64,000 bases of DNA, from NCBI RefSeq assembly GCF_016629525.1, contig NZ_AP024269.1, positions 3,596,001-3,660,000 of the forward strand, in the 5' to 3' direction. This DNA is from Kaistia sp. 32K (lineage in GTDB: Bacteria > Pseudomonadota > Alphaproteobacteria > Rhizobiales > Kaistiaceae). Positions 10,557 through 20,147 of the stretch are shown here, one piece after another; positions within the stretch are counted from its first letter, which is position 1; each line of letters begins with the position of its first letter. Under the pieces are notes generated by a model that searched no databases, was not told where the DNA came from, and saw nothing but the letters and a program-made list of their open reading frames with translations. A program made the position numbers and the translations under genes.

Positions 10557-10590
10557 AAAGGGAGGACGCGCGAGCGCCCTCCCTTTTTCT
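10557..10590 (+). terminator. Intrinsic terminator of PQQ dehydrogenase gene
   Basis: A 9-base stem AAAGGGAGG / CCTCCCTTT with an 11-base GC loop ends in TTTTTCT, 27 bases after the stop codon. This is the clearest Rho-independent terminator in the window. Confidence 0.85.
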
Positions 10591-11009
10591 TTGGTTTGTC
10601 CCAACGACGCATTCCAGATGGCGCGCGTCGAAGCCCATGCTCGGCATCCCGACCTGCCGCAAAGTAAGCCCGGATCCGCGCGACGCGATAAACGCGCAAC
10701 GAACGACCTCGACCTAGTTCAAATTTAAAAACGACTGCCTTTATCGCCTAAGCCGTCATTGCCTAAGCTGAAGGCACGGTCGGATGATCGACCGCCGCGG
10801 CGATTTCAGGATTGGCTTGCCCCGCGCCAACAACGGCTAAGCCCCAAAGGGAGACGCGCCATGACAACCCGGCTCTGTTGACCGACCGATCGGTCGAGGT
10901 CGCCTGACGGCGACGCCGCGCCCAGCGGCACATTCTCCAGAAATTCCTTTTTCTCCGCGCGCTCCCGTTCCGCGAACGGATGCCTGCGCGCCAATTTCAG
11001 GATCATCCC
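10591..11009. promoter_or_regulatory. tauA upstream region with operator-like palindrome
   Basis: No gene is supported here. CGACCGATCGGTCG at 10883-10896 is a perfect 14-base palindrome of the kind bound by TetR-type repressors. It lies about 115 bases before tauA. An 8-base unit GCCTAAGC occurs twice at 10746 and 10761, 15 bases apart, in an AT-richer stretch that may hold the promoter. I did not find a convincing -35/-10 pair. Confidence 0.4.
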
Positions 11010-12026
11010 ATGTCGAAATTCACCCGCCGCACCTTCGTCGCCACGGCCGCCGCGATCGGCCTGACGCTCGCCGCCGGCGCCACCGCCCGCGCCGACGAGA
11101 CCAAGCTGACCATCGGCTACCAGACGGTGGTCGAGCCCTCCAAGGTCCCGCAGGCCGACGGCCTCTATGAGAAGGCCGCCAACGCCAAGATCGACTGGAA
11201 GAAGTTCGATTCCGGCGCCGACGTGATCGCGGCAATCGCTTCCGGCGCGGTCGATATCGGCTATGTCGGGTCGAGCCCGCTCGCCGCCGCCGCCAGCCGC
11301 GAACTGCCGATCGAGACCATTTTCGTCGTCGGCCTGATCGGCGATTCCGAGGCGCTGGTCGTGCGTGACGGCGCCAAGATCAGCGAGCCGAAGGATCTCG
11401 TCGGCAAGAAGATCGCCGTGCCCTTCGTCTCGACGACGCATTACAGCCTGCTCGCGGCGCTGAAGCATTGGGGCATCGATCCGAAGTCGGTCGAGATCCT
11501 GAACCTGCGTCCGCCGGAGATCGCGGCGGCCTGGGAGCGCGGCGACATCGACGCGGCCTACGTTTGGGATCCGGCGCTCGGCAAGATCAAGGAGAACGGC
11601 AAGGTTCTGACCGACTCCGCGCAGGTCGCGACCTTCGGCGCGCCCACCTTCGACGCTTGGATCGTCCGCAAGGAATTCGCCAACGCGCATCCGGAAGCGG
11701 TCAAGGCCTTCGTCAAGACGACGGGCCAGGCCTATGCCGACTTCCGCGCCAAGCCGGAGAGCTGGGACGCCAAGTCGGAACAGGCCGCCAAGATCGCCCG
11801 TCTGACCGGCGCCAAGGTCGAGGAAGTCCCGGCCCTGCTCAAGGGCTACCACTTCCCGCTGCTCGGCGAGCAGGCTTCGAACGAGCTGCTCGGCGGCGGC
11901 ACGGTCAAGGCGATCACCGACGCCTCGGCCTTCCTCAAGGAGCAGGGCAAGATCCCGGCCGTGCTCCCCGATTACAGCAGCTACGTCACGACGAAGTTCG
12001 TGACCGAGGCTCAAGCTTCCAACTGA
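11010..12026 (+). CDS. tauA: Taurine ABC transporter substrate-binding protein
   Basis: Periplasmic binding protein for taurine or related sulfonates. It shares long stretches with TauA: YQTVVEPSKVPQADG, KFDSGADVIAAIASG, VPFVSTTHYSLLAALKHWG and AAYVWDPALG. The 338 residues start at ATG 11010 and carry an export signal with adjacent arginines (FTRRTFVATAAA), possibly Tat-dependent. It is first in tauABC. No tauD dioxygenase follows, so desulfonation would need a gene elsewhere. Confidence 0.9.
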   Translation: MSKFTRRTFVATAAAIGLTLAAGATARADETKLTIGYQTVVEPSKVPQADGLYEKAANAKIDWKKFDSGADVIAAIASGAVDIGYVGSSPLAAAASRELPIETIFVVGLIGDSEALVVRDGAKISEPKDLVGKKIAVPFVSTTHYSLLAALKHWGIDPKSVEILNLRPPEIAAAWERGDIDAAYVWDPALGKIKENGKVLTDSAQVATFGAPTFDAWIVRKEFANAHPEAVKAFVKTTGQAYADFRAKPESWDAKSEQAAKIARLTGAKVEEVPALLKGYHFPLLGEQASNELLGGGTVKAITDASAFLKEQGKIPAVLPDYSSYVTTKFVTEAQASN

Positions 12027-12074
12027 TGTCGTCGCGGCGGCCGACGGCGGCCGGCCAATGCCGCGACAACATCC

Positions 12075-12119
12075 GGCCCGTTCCGCGCCCCTCTGTCGCG
12101 GGACGGGCCAACCGTTTTC
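12075..12119 (+). terminator. Terminator-like hairpin between tauA and tauB
   Basis: A 13-base stem (GGCCCGTTCCGCG / CGCGGGACGGGCC, one G-T pair) with a 9-base loop is followed by AACCGTTTTCT. It lies 48 bases after the tauA stop inside the operon, so it may attenuate tauBC relative to tauA. Confidence 0.6.
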
Positions 12120-12157
12120 TGGGGGATGCCGGCAGTCGGCATGCAGCCTACCTCCGT

Positions 12158-12274
12158 CATCATCCTGAGGAGGCCCGAAGGGCCGTCTCGAAGGACGCAC
12201 AATGGAAGTGCAGCGCGGCATCGCCGTCGTGCGTCCTTCGAGACGGCTTTCTGCGAAAGCCCCTCAGGATGATG
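12158..12274. repeat. Dispersed inverted repeat, copy in tauA-tauB spacer
   Basis: The outer arms CATCATCCTGAG (12158-12169) and CTCAGGATGATG (12263-12274) enclose a 19-base perfect inner stem (12182-12200 and 12229-12247, motif GTCTCGAAGGACGCAC). The right arm also carries CTTTCTGCGAAAGC. The same sequence family is at 1681, 43304 and 44685, with a variant at 46675. It can fold into a long stem in the tau mRNA. Confidence 0.85.
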
Positions 12275-12351
12275 GACATCGGTGTCCGGCAAATCGGTCT
12301 GGCCAACTGGACGTCCCCAAGGGGATCGTCGGCAAGCAAGGGAAATAGCCC

Positions 12352-13122
12352 ATGCCCCATCTCGCGCTTGAAAACATTTCGCTCCGCTATGACGGCGGCG
12401 CGCCGGTGCTGTCGAACGTCTCGCTCGACATCCGCTCCGGCGAATTCGTCGTCGTGGTCGGGCGGTCGGGCTGCGGCAAGACCTCGCTCCTGAACCTCGC
12501 CGCGGGCTTCCTCTCGCCCGCCTCCGGCCGCGTCCTCGTCGATGGCGAGCCGGTGACGGGCCCCGGCGCCCAGCGCGCCGTCGTCTTCCAGAATGACGCG
12601 CTGTTCCCCTGGCTATCGACCGCGGAAAACATCGCCTTCGCCGCCCGGCTTGCCGGCGTCGGCCCGGCCGAGCGGCGGCAGCAGGCCGACCGCCTGCTTG
12701 ATGTCGTCGGCCTCGCCGGGCTCGGCGACCGGCCGGTCTGGCAATTGTCGGGCGGCCAGCGCCAGCGCATCGGCCTCGCCCGCGCGCTTGCCGCCGATCC
12801 CGCCTTCCTGCTGATGGACGAGCCGCTCGGCGCGCTCGACGCGATGACGCGCGAAGGCATGCAGGACCTGTTGCTCTCCGCCTGGGCCCGGAGCGGCGCC
12901 GGCACGCTGCTGATCACCCACGGCGTCGAGGAAGCGCTCTATCTCGCGACCCGCATCATCGTCATGGCGCCCGGCCCCGGTCGCATCATCCGCCGGCTCG
13001 ACGTCGATTTCGGCCGCCGCCGCCTTGCCGGCGAAAGTGCACGCTCGATCAAGGTGAGCCCCGCCTTCGTCACCGCGCGCGAGGATCTCCTCGACAGCAT
13101 CTTTGAGAGGGAAGCCGCATGA
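12352..13122 (+). CDS. tauB: Taurine ABC transporter ATP-binding protein
   Basis: Cytosolic ATPase of the taurine importer, 256 residues. It has Walker A GRSGCGKTS, the signature LSGGQRQR, Walker B LLMDEP and the D-loop GALDA. The TauB-like end MAPGPGRIIRRLDVDFGRR, with GESARSIKVSP, separates it from SsuB and nitrate-type ATPases. A purine-rich stretch GCAAGGGAAATAG precedes the ATG. Its stop overlaps the tauC start (ATGA). Confidence 0.9.
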   Translation: MPHLALENISLRYDGGAPVLSNVSLDIRSGEFVVVVGRSGCGKTSLLNLAAGFLSPASGRVLVDGEPVTGPGAQRAVVFQNDALFPWLSTAENIAFAARLAGVGPAERRQQADRLLDVVGLAGLGDRPVWQLSGGQRQRIGLARALAADPAFLLMDEPLGALDAMTREGMQDLLLSAWARSGAGTLLITHGVEEALYLATRIIVMAPGPGRIIRRLDVDFGRRRLAGESARSIKVSPAFVTAREDLLDSIFEREAA

Positions 13123-13967
13123 GCCTCGATCTCGCCGAAGCGAGCCTCGCCCCGGCGCGAGCCGCCGAGCCCGCCGCGACGGAGCCGCCGGCGGCGCGAA
13201 AGCGCCCGGTCGTCGCCATCACGGCGACCGCGACCGTCGCCGCGCTGCTGCTGGCCTGGACGGTCGCCGCCTATTTCCAGCTCGTCTCGGCCCTGTTCCT
13301 GCCTTCGCCGCTCGCGGTCGGCAAGGCGTTCCTGACGGTGGCGCGCGAAGGCTTCGTCGACGCGACGCTCTGGCAGCATCTCGCCGCCAGCCTCGCCCGC
13401 GTTTTCGCCGCGCTCGTCGCCGCGACGCTGATCGCCGTGCCGATTGGCTTCGCCATCGGTTCCAGCCGGATCGGCCGCGGCATCTTCGATCCGATCATCG
13501 AGTTCCTGCGCCCGATCCCGCCGCTCGCCTATCTGCCGCTGGTGATCATCTGGTTCGGCATCGGCGAGCCGTCGAAGATCCTGATCATCGGCATCGCCAT
13601 GCTGGCGCCGATCGTGATCTCGACGGCATCCGGTGTGAAGGGCGTCGACGCCGACCGCCTGAACGCCGCCCGCTCGCTCGGCGCGACGCGCGGGCAGCTT
13701 CTGCGCCATGTCGTGCTACCCAGCGCCCTGCCCTCGATCCTGACCGGCATCCGCATCGCGCTCGGCGCCGGCTGGTCGACGCTGGTCGCGGCCGAGCTCG
13801 TCGCCGCCTCGCGCGGACTCGGCTTCATGATCCAGTCGGCGGCGCAGTTTCTCGTCACCGACGTGGTGCTGATGGGCATCCTGGTGATCGCCGCCGTCGC
13901 CTTCGCGCTGGAAGCGATTTTGCGCTGGATCGAGCGCCGGCTCGTCCCCTGGGCGGGCAAGACATAG
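13119..13967 (+). CDS. tauC: Taurine ABC transporter permease
   Basis: Inner-membrane subunit with about six helices in 282 residues. The EAA loop that docks on TauB is seen as NAARSLGATRGQLLRHVVLPSALP near residue 190 (given here as two parts: NAARSLGATRGQ and LLRHVVLPSALP). The N terminus (residues 1-25) is Ala/Glu-rich. It overlaps tauB by four bases, so the two are translationally coupled. It is the last gene of the operon. Confidence 0.9.
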   Translation: MSLDLAEASLAPARAAEPAATEPPAARKRPVVAITATATVAALLLAWTVAAYFQLVSALFLPSPLAVGKAFLTVAREGFVDATLWQHLAASLARVFAALVAATLIAVPIGFAIGSSRIGRGIFDPIIEFLRPIPPLAYLPLVIIWFGIGEPSKILIIGIAMLAPIVISTASGVKGVDADRLNAARSLGATRGQLLRHVVLPSALPSILTGIRIALGAGWSTLVAAELVAASRGLGFMIQSAAQFLVTDVVLMGILVIAAVAFALEAILRWIERRLVPWAGKT

Positions 13968-14055
13968 GAAGGACAGACCCGCCTGCGGGATTCAAGGAGG
14001 ATTAAGCCCTCGCACCTAGACTGCGGCTCTCCGATCGGGCTGGGAGAACGGACAG

Positions 14056-15519
14056 TTGCTGAAGAGGTTTGGGGCGGCGCTGCGGTTCGCCGGGCTCGCG
14101 GCGGCGATCGTCACGTCGGGCTGCTCGGCGATCGACAGCACGCCGATCAACCAGACGAGCCGTGAAGCGGGCAAGCCGTCGCCGGACGCGATCCCCGATC
14201 CGGCTGACGACGGCAGCACGATTGTCGCGCTCGCCTTCTCAGGCGGCGGCACGCGCGCGGCGGCCTTCGCCTATGGCGCGCTCACCGAGCTCGACACGCT
14301 GATCATCGACGACCATCCGCGCGAGCGCAGCCTGGTCGACGACGTCCGCTCCGTCGCCGGCACGTCGGGCGGCGCCGTCATGGCCGCCTATCTCGGCTAC
14401 AAGGGCAAGGACGAATTCGTCGATTTCCGCGAGCGCTTCCTCGAGCAGAACGCCGAGGCCTATATGCGGACGTCCCCCAACCCGGCCAATCTCATGACCG
14501 CGGCCGTCAATGGCGGCGCCAACGACCGCAACAGCTTCGGCCGCTGGCTCGACGAGAAACTGTTCGACGGCCAGACCTATGCCGCCTTCGAAAAGCCGGA
14601 CCGGCCGCTCGTCTGGATCACCGCCTCGGACATCTACAACAACACGCCCTTCCTCTTCACCCAGGATACGTTCTCGGCACTCTGCAGCGATCTCGACCAG
14701 GTCAAGATCGCGGATGCCGTCGCCGCCTCGGCCGCCGTTCCGGTCGTCTTCGCCCCCGTCGTGCTCAACACGCCCGAGAAGGGGGCCTGCAACTATCAGA
14801 GGCCGGCCTGGCTGCAGAAGGCGCTCGCTTCCGACAACCCTTCCGTCCGCCTGCAGGCCTATGCGCGCGCGCTCGACTCCTACCAGTCGAAGGACGAGCT
14901 CAAATATGTGCGCCTGCTGGATGGCGGGCTGACCGACAATCTCGGCATCGGCGGCCTGTCGCTCGAGCGCGCCCGCGCCACCACGCCCTATGCGCCGCTC
15001 TCCGCGACCCAGGCGGTTCGCATTCACAACTTCCTATTCATCGTCACCGATGCCGGCGTCGACGGGCAATATGACTGGGGAACGTCGCCGAAGAGCCCGC
15101 ATCTCGGCAAGATCCTGCGCTCCGTCGCCGACACGACGATCGCCGCCTCGACCGGCCATGGCTTCGACGCCGTCGACCTGACGCTCAACGAATGGCAGCA
15201 GCACCTGATCCGCTACCGCTGCGGGCTGTCGAACGCCGAGGTGTTGCGCCATCGCGGCACGCTGGTCGGCTGGAACTGCCGCGATGTCATCGTCACCACC
15301 GAACACCTGACGTTCCGCGACGCCGACCCGTCGCTCTTTCGGGAGCTGAACAGCATTCCGACCCGGCTGCACCTCGACAAGAAGCAGGTCGACCTCGTGA
15401 TCGAAGCCGGTCGCCAGGCCGTTCAGCGCAATGCCAACATCCAGAAGATCGCCCGCGAGACGCGCCAGCGCTCGCGGATCTTCGACGCGATCGGCACGGT
15501 TCGCGAGGCGCGGAACTAG
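14056..15519 (+). CDS. Patatin-like phospholipase lipoprotein
   Basis: Probable membrane-anchored acyl hydrolase. The signal ends in a lipobox (VTSGC, Cys23). The patatin fold shows the oxyanion loop GGGTRAAAFAYG near residue 65, nucleophile elbow GTSGG near residue 103, and catalytic Asp in DGGLTDNLG near residue 293. The start is TTG at 14056: GGGAGAAC lies 8-15 bases upstream and the signal peptide begins there. It is 487 residues long. It stands between tauC and lemA with no evident operon. Confidence 0.87.
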   Translation: MLKRFGAALRFAGLAAAIVTSGCSAIDSTPINQTSREAGKPSPDAIPDPADDGSTIVALAFSGGGTRAAAFAYGALTELDTLIIDDHPRERSLVDDVRSVAGTSGGAVMAAYLGYKGKDEFVDFRERFLEQNAEAYMRTSPNPANLMTAAVNGGANDRNSFGRWLDEKLFDGQTYAAFEKPDRPLVWITASDIYNNTPFLFTQDTFSALCSDLDQVKIADAVAASAAVPVVFAPVVLNTPEKGACNYQRPAWLQKALASDNPSVRLQAYARALDSYQSKDELKYVRLLDGGLTDNLGIGGLSLERARATTPYAPLSATQAVRIHNFLFIVTDAGVDGQYDWGTSPKSPHLGKILRSVADTTIAASTGHGFDAVDLTLNEWQQHLIRYRCGLSNAEVLRHRGTLVGWNCRDVIVTTEHLTFRDADPSLFRELNSIPTRLHLDKKQVDLVIEAGRQAVQRNANIQKIARETRQRSRIFDAIGTVREARN

Positions 15520-15678
15520 CGCCCGTCCGGCCGCTGGCTTTGCGCCGATTGTGACGGCCAGCCTTCGCAATCCGCCGCGCGAGCGCTATCAAAGGCTGGA
15601 GCCCGGTCCGGGCCGCCGAGATTCGCGCCACGCCGGGCCATGCCCGCCGGCAAGCCGTGGGAAAACCGAGGGAACGCA

Positions 15679-16233
15679 ATGACCACATGGATTGTCCTGG
15701 CCGTGATCGCGGCTGCCGCGCTCTATGCGATCAGCCTCTACAACACGCTCGTCGCCAAGCGGAACCTCGCGCATGAGGGCTGGAGCGGCATCGACGTGCA
15801 GTTGAAGCGCCGCGCCGACCTGATCCCCAATCTGGTCGAGACGGTGAAGGGCTATGCCGCGCATGAGAAAGGCATCTTCGAGGATGTCGCGGCGAAGCGC
15901 GCCGCCAGCATGAATGCCGGCGACGTCAAGAGCCAGGCGGCGGCGGACCAGGCGCTCTCCGGCGCGCTCGGCCGGTTGATCGCGATCTCCGAGGCCTATC
16001 CGGAGCTGAAGGCGGACGCGAATTTCCGCGAGTTGCAGGGCCAGCTCGCCAATATCGAGGACGAGATGCAGATGGCGCGCCGCTACTACAACGGCACCGT
16101 GCGCGACCTGAACACGGCGATCCAGACCTTCCCGAGCGTGCTCGTCGCCAACATGTTCGGCTTCCGGCCCGAAGCCTTCTACGAGATCGAGGATCGCGCC
16201 GCCGCGCAGATCCCGCCCAAGGTCTCGTTCTGA
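15679..16233 (+). CDS. LemA family protein
   Basis: A 184-residue protein with one N-terminal membrane helix (residues 2-20) and a four-helix LemA domain. Family motifs are YNTLVAKRNLAHEGWSGIDV, RRADLIPNLVETVKGYAAHE and LANIEDEMQMARRYYN. ATG 15679 follows GAGGGAAC. It is seven bases upstream of a DUF2207 gene; the pair is a common envelope-protein operon of unknown function. Confidence 0.93.
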   Translation: MTTWIVLAVIAAAALYAISLYNTLVAKRNLAHEGWSGIDVQLKRRADLIPNLVETVKGYAAHEKGIFEDVAAKRAASMNAGDVKSQAAADQALSGALGRLIAISEAYPELKADANFRELQGQLANIEDEMQMARRYYNGTVRDLNTAIQTFPSVLVANMFGFRPEAFYEIEDRAAAQIPPKVSF

Positions 16234-16240
16234 GGCCGCC

Positions 16241-18166
16241 ATGCGCGCCGACCGCCTCCGCGCCACCTGCCTCGGCCTCGCCGCCGGCCTGCTGCTGGCG
16301 TTCGCGCCGCTCGCCGCCGGCGCCGAGGAGCGCATTCTCCGCTTCGTCTCGGATGTGACGGTCGAGCGGAACGGCGATCTCGAAGTCGTCGAGACGATCC
16401 GCGTCCAGGCCGAGGGTAACGAGATCCGGCGCGGCATCCTGCGCGATTTTCCGACCACCTATCGGGATGACAGGGGCGGTTCGGTCGTCGTCGGCTTCGA
16501 CGTGGAATCGGTCACCCGCGACGGCCAGAACGAGCCCTTCGCGATCGAGACGCTCTCGAACGGCAAGCGCATCCGCATCGGCTCGGCCGAGACGCTGCTC
16601 ACGCCCGGCCCGCACGACTACGTCATCCGCTACCGGACGAACCGGCAGATCGGCTTCTTCGACGATTTCGACGAGCTCTACTGGAACGTTACCGGCACCG
16701 GCTGGACCTTCCCGATCGACGTCGCCGAGGCGCGCATCACGCTGCCGGAGGCCGTGCCGTTCGGCAATACCGCGATCTATACCGGCCAGCAGGGCGAACG
16801 GGGCCAGGATGCCCGGGTCGTCTCGAAGGAACCGGGCCGCATCGTCTTCCGCACGACGGCGCCCCTGCCGGCGCATAACGGGCTTACCGTCGCCGCCGCA
16901 TGGCCGAAGGGCGTCGTCGCCGCGCCGAGCTCCGGGCAGCGCACTTACTGGTGGCTTCGGGACAATATCGGCCCCGTCTTCGCCCTGTTCGGCGCCGCAG
17001 GCGGACTGCTCTATCTGTTCCAGGCCTGGCGCAAGGCCGGACGTGACCCGAAGCCGGGCCCGATCATCCCGCTGTTCACGCCGCCCGAGGGGCTCTCGGC
17101 GGCCGCGACGCGCTACATCTCCGAGATGAACTTCGACGATCGCGCCTTCACGGCCGCGATCCTCGATCTCGGCGTCAAGGGCCAGCTCAAGATCGCCGAT
17201 AGCGGCAAGGCGCTGGCGCTGACCCGCACACCGGGCGGCAAGCCGGCCGGCCCGGCCGAGATGGCAGCGGCGCAGGTGCTGTTCGGCAGCGGCGGCGAGA
17301 TCCGCCTCGTACAGTCGAACCACATGACGCTGTCGAGCGCCGAGGCGACGCTGGCGCGCGGTCTCGCCAAGGCCTATTCCGGCACCGTCTTCAACATGAA
17401 CAGTGGCTGGCTGACCGGCGGCGTCCTGATCACGCTCGCCGCCTATATCCTGGCCGGCATCGGGCTGGTCAGCACCATGGGCGAGAACGGCCTCGTCGCC
17501 GCGTTCAGCCTGGTGTTCCTGTCGATCCCGGCCATCGTCGTCGGCCTCACCCTGCGGTCGCTGCGCGGCAGCCCCTGGTACAAGCGGATCTTCGCGCTGC
17601 TCTTCACCGGCATCTTCGCGCTCGCTTTCGGCGGCGCCGGGCTCGGCGTGTTCCTGAGCGCCGCACGCGGACCGCTCGATTTCGCCGTGTTGCTGCTGCC
17701 CTTCGCGCTGCTGCCGGTGCTCGCCTCCGCCTTCTCGTGGATGCGTTCGCCGACGCCGGAAGGCCAGAAGCTGCGCGATGCCGTCGCCGGATTCCGCCAG
17801 TATCTCGGCATCGCGGAGGAGCACCGGCTGGAAATACTGCATCCGCCGGAGAAGACGCCGGAGCTGTTCGAGCGCTACCTGCCCTATGCCGTCGCGCTCG
17901 ACGTCGAGAACGCCTGGGCCAAGAAATTCGCCGGCGTGCTCGCCGCAGCCGGTGCGACCGCGGCGGTATCGAGCTGGTATCTCGCCAACAACAACCGCAG
18001 CGCCACCGATCTCGTCGACCGGCTCGGCTCCGGCCTGTCACAGACGGTCGCCTCGGCGTCGACGGCGCCGGGATCGAGCTCCGGCTCGGGCGGCTTCAGT
18101 TCAGGAAGCAGCGGCGGCGGTTCGTCCGGCGGCGGAGGCGGTGGCGGCGGCGGTTCCGGCTGGTAA
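16241..18166 (+). CDS. DUF2207 membrane protein with Gly/Ser-rich tail
   Basis: A 641-residue envelope protein. It has a signal peptide (to about residue 27), an extracytoplasmic DUF2207 domain (residues 30-225), one helix near 245, a cytosolic stretch, then several helices between 385 and 505. The last 40 residues are almost pure Gly and Ser, ending GGGGSGW. This is the standard architecture for the family found next to LemA. Function is unknown. Confidence 0.9.
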   Translation: MRADRLRATCLGLAAGLLLAFAPLAAGAEERILRFVSDVTVERNGDLEVVETIRVQAEGNEIRRGILRDFPTTYRDDRGGSVVVGFDVESVTRDGQNEPFAIETLSNGKRIRIGSAETLLTPGPHDYVIRYRTNRQIGFFDDFDELYWNVTGTGWTFPIDVAEARITLPEAVPFGNTAIYTGQQGERGQDARVVSKEPGRIVFRTTAPLPAHNGLTVAAAWPKGVVAAPSSGQRTYWWLRDNIGPVFALFGAAGGLLYLFQAWRKAGRDPKPGPIIPLFTPPEGLSAAATRYISEMNFDDRAFTAAILDLGVKGQLKIADSGKALALTRTPGGKPAGPAEMAAAQVLFGSGGEIRLVQSNHMTLSSAEATLARGLAKAYSGTVFNMNSGWLTGGVLITLAAYILAGIGLVSTMGENGLVAAFSLVFLSIPAIVVGLTLRSLRGSPWYKRIFALLFTGIFALAFGGAGLGVFLSAARGPLDFAVLLLPFALLPVLASAFSWMRSPTPEGQKLRDAVAGFRQYLGIAEEHRLEILHPPEKTPELFERYLPYAVALDVENAWAKKFAGVLAAAGATAAVSSWYLANNNRSATDLVDRLGSGLSQTVASASTAPGSSSGSGGFSSGSSGGGSSGGGGGGGGGSGW

Positions 18167-18260
18167 CAGCGGGATCGCAACCTTTCCCGGGCCTCCCCTG
18201 TCGAAATCGTCACCGTTCGATCGTCGTTGAACGAACGCATGATTTCAGGAGGGATCCACC

Positions 18261-18695
18261 ATGGGAAAGACCATTGCCATCCTTGTCGCCCGGCTGATCT
18301 TCGGCGGCATCTTCGTCATGGCCGCCAGCTTCAAGCTCATCGATATCAACGGCACCGCCGGCTACATCGCGTCGGCGGGATTTCCGTTTCCGCTCTTTCT
18401 GGCCTGGGTGGCGGCGCTCTTCGAGCTGGCGCTCGCGGTGGCGCTCCTGACCGGCGCCTTCTTCTCGGAAGCCGCGCTGCTCGCCGCCGCCTATATCCTG
18501 TTCCTCGCCTTCGCCTTCCATGGGCCTTCGCACTGGAACGGCAACCAGACCGAATTCGGCTTCTTTATCGACCACTTCACCTTCATCGCTGGGCTGCTCT
18601 TCGCGGCGGTGCATGGACCGGGCAAGACACTGGCGATCCATGCCTCCCTGCTCGGCCGCGCCCATGAGGGCGAAGCCGACGGATATCGGGCCTGA
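18261..18695 (+). CDS. DoxX family membrane protein
   Basis: A 144-residue protein with four hydrophobic helices. N-terminal LIFGGIFVMAASFKL and the central ELALAVALLTG pattern fit the DoxX family. A strong AGGAGGGATCCACC precedes the ATG. Members have been tied to redox or envelope stress, but no reaction can be assigned. Confidence 0.85.
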   Translation: MGKTIAILVARLIFGGIFVMAASFKLIDINGTAGYIASAGFPFPLFLAWVAALFELALAVALLTGAFFSEAALLAAAYILFLAFAFHGPSHWNGNQTEFGFFIDHFTFIAGLLFAAVHGPGKTLAIHASLLGRAHEGEADGYRA

Positions 18696-18717
18696 CGCGA
18701 AGACGAACGGGCGAGCG

Positions 18718-18732
18718 GCGGGCGGCGCCCGC
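18718..18732. terminator. Short hairpin between convergent genes
   Basis: A 6-base GC stem GCGGGC / GCCCGC with a 3-base loop lies in the 36-base gap between the convergent DoxX and acvB ends. It may serve both strands. There is no T run. Confidence 0.3.
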
Positions 18733-20147
18733 TACTTCGCCGCCTGCGGGTTTCCCTGCCCTGCCGTGCGGCGCTTGAGGCCGTCGAGGATCTTCGCGGC
18801 GAGAGCGTCATAGTCGCCGTCGAAGTGATGGCCGCCCGTCGTCTTGACCAGCTCCGCACCGGTGCCCTCGAGTTTGGGGCAGGCGGAATCGTCCTCGTCC
18901 TCGCCATAGACGCACTGGATCACGCCGGGCTTGATCTGCTTCAGCTCCGGCAGCGTCTCGCCCTCGCTCGAACTGGTGCCGAGGAACTCGCCCACCGAGA
19001 TCTCATAGTCGACCGTCTCGGACAGACCGAGCAGCGACAGCAGGGCAATCCTGTCCTTCACTTCCGCCGGCAGGCGGTTATAGGCGCTCGGCAGCACGTC
19101 GGCGCCGAAGGAATAGCCGATCACGATGAAGTGCTCGACGTTCCAGCGCTCGCCATAGGCCTCGATGATGCGGGCGAGATCGGCGGCGGTCTGATCCGGC
19201 GTCTTCTGGGACCAGAAGTAGCGCAAGGAATCGACGCCGACGACCGGGACGCCGTCCTTCTGCAGCGCCTCGGCGACGGACTTGTCGATGTCGCGCCAGC
19301 CGCCGTCGCCGGAATAGACGATGGCCATGGTGTTGTACTTGGTGGTCGCCGGCAGCTCGATCAGCTGCAGGTCGGCCAGCGGATCGTCGCCGGCCGATTT
19401 CGGCGCCAGCACATGCAGCAGCCGCGACTCCAGCGCCGCATGGGCGTCGCCGTCGGCCGCCTTGTCCTTGATCTTGAAGCCCTGCGCCTGCAGGTCGGCG
19501 ACATGCGCCTTGCCGTCGGCCGGCGCGGCGGCGGTGTAGAGGACGTCGACCGGGTTGGTGAGGTCGCCCTTGGCGAGGCCATAGACGGTGCCGCCCGCCG
19601 AAGCGGTCTTCGGCGCATCCGTGCAGAGCGGCTTCTTCAGCGGCAGGACCTTGCCGGGATCAACGGCGACCGTCCGCCCGATCGTCGCGTCCGGCGTCTG
19701 CGCGGCGATGGCGAGGCCGAGCGTGCCGGCGGCGCCGATGCCGGCGATCACCGGCGAATGATAGATCTCGGTGCCGAGCGAACGCTGGATCTGATGGCTC
19801 AGATCCTCGATATCGGCGACGAGATAGACGCACTCATCGGCCTTGTCGACTTCGAGGCCTGCGAAGAACTTCGGCGTGTCGACGCCGACGACGATGGCGC
19901 CGGCCTTCTGCAAATTGACCGCCACGGCCTCGTCGGCCGGCGTCCAGCCATCCTTGTCGGAGAACAGGAACACGGTGCCGCCGACATCGCCTTCCGGCGT
20001 CAGGATCTCCGGCTTGCCGAGCAGCCCGGCATTGAACGTCGTGGCAGCTGCCGCCTGCGGCTCCTGCTGCGGCGCCGGCGCATCGTCGGCCAGGGCAGGC
20101 GCGACGGTGCAGGAGATCAGCGCCGCCAATATGCAATTCCGGATCAT
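18732..20147 (-). CDS. acvB: AcvB/VirJ family lysyl-phosphatidylglycerol hydrolase
   Basis: Periplasmic hydrolase that, in Agrobacterium and Rhizobium relatives, removes lysine from lysyl-phosphatidylglycerol. The 471 residues have a signal peptide (cut after ALA), an N-terminal AcvB-specific domain and a C-terminal VirJ hydrolase domain with the nucleophile motif VIGYSFGADVLP. The start at 20147 overlaps the lpiA stop (ATGA), so the two are co-translated, as in rhizobial lpiA-acvB operons. It likely limits the lipid made by LpiA. Confidence 0.92.
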   Translation of the reverse strand: MIRNCILAALISCTVAPALADDAPAPQQEPQAAAATTFNAGLLGKPEILTPEGDVGGTVFLFSDKDGWTPADEAVAVNLQKAGAIVVGVDTPKFFAGLEVDKADECVYLVADIEDLSHQIQRSLGTEIYHSPVIAGIGAAGTLGLAIAAQTPDATIGRTVAVDPGKVLPLKKPLCTDAPKTASAGGTVYGLAKGDLTNPVDVLYTAAAPADGKAHVADLQAQGFKIKDKAADGDAHAALESRLLHVLAPKSAGDDPLADLQLIELPATTKYNTMAIVYSGDGGWRDIDKSVAEALQKDGVPVVGVDSLRYFWSQKTPDQTAADLARIIEAYGERWNVEHFIVIGYSFGADVLPSAYNRLPAEVKDRIALLSLLGLSETVDYEISVGEFLGTSSSEGETLPELKQIKPGVIQCVYGEDEDDSACPKLEGTGAELVKTTGGHHFDGDYDALAAKILDGLKRRTAGQGNPQAAK

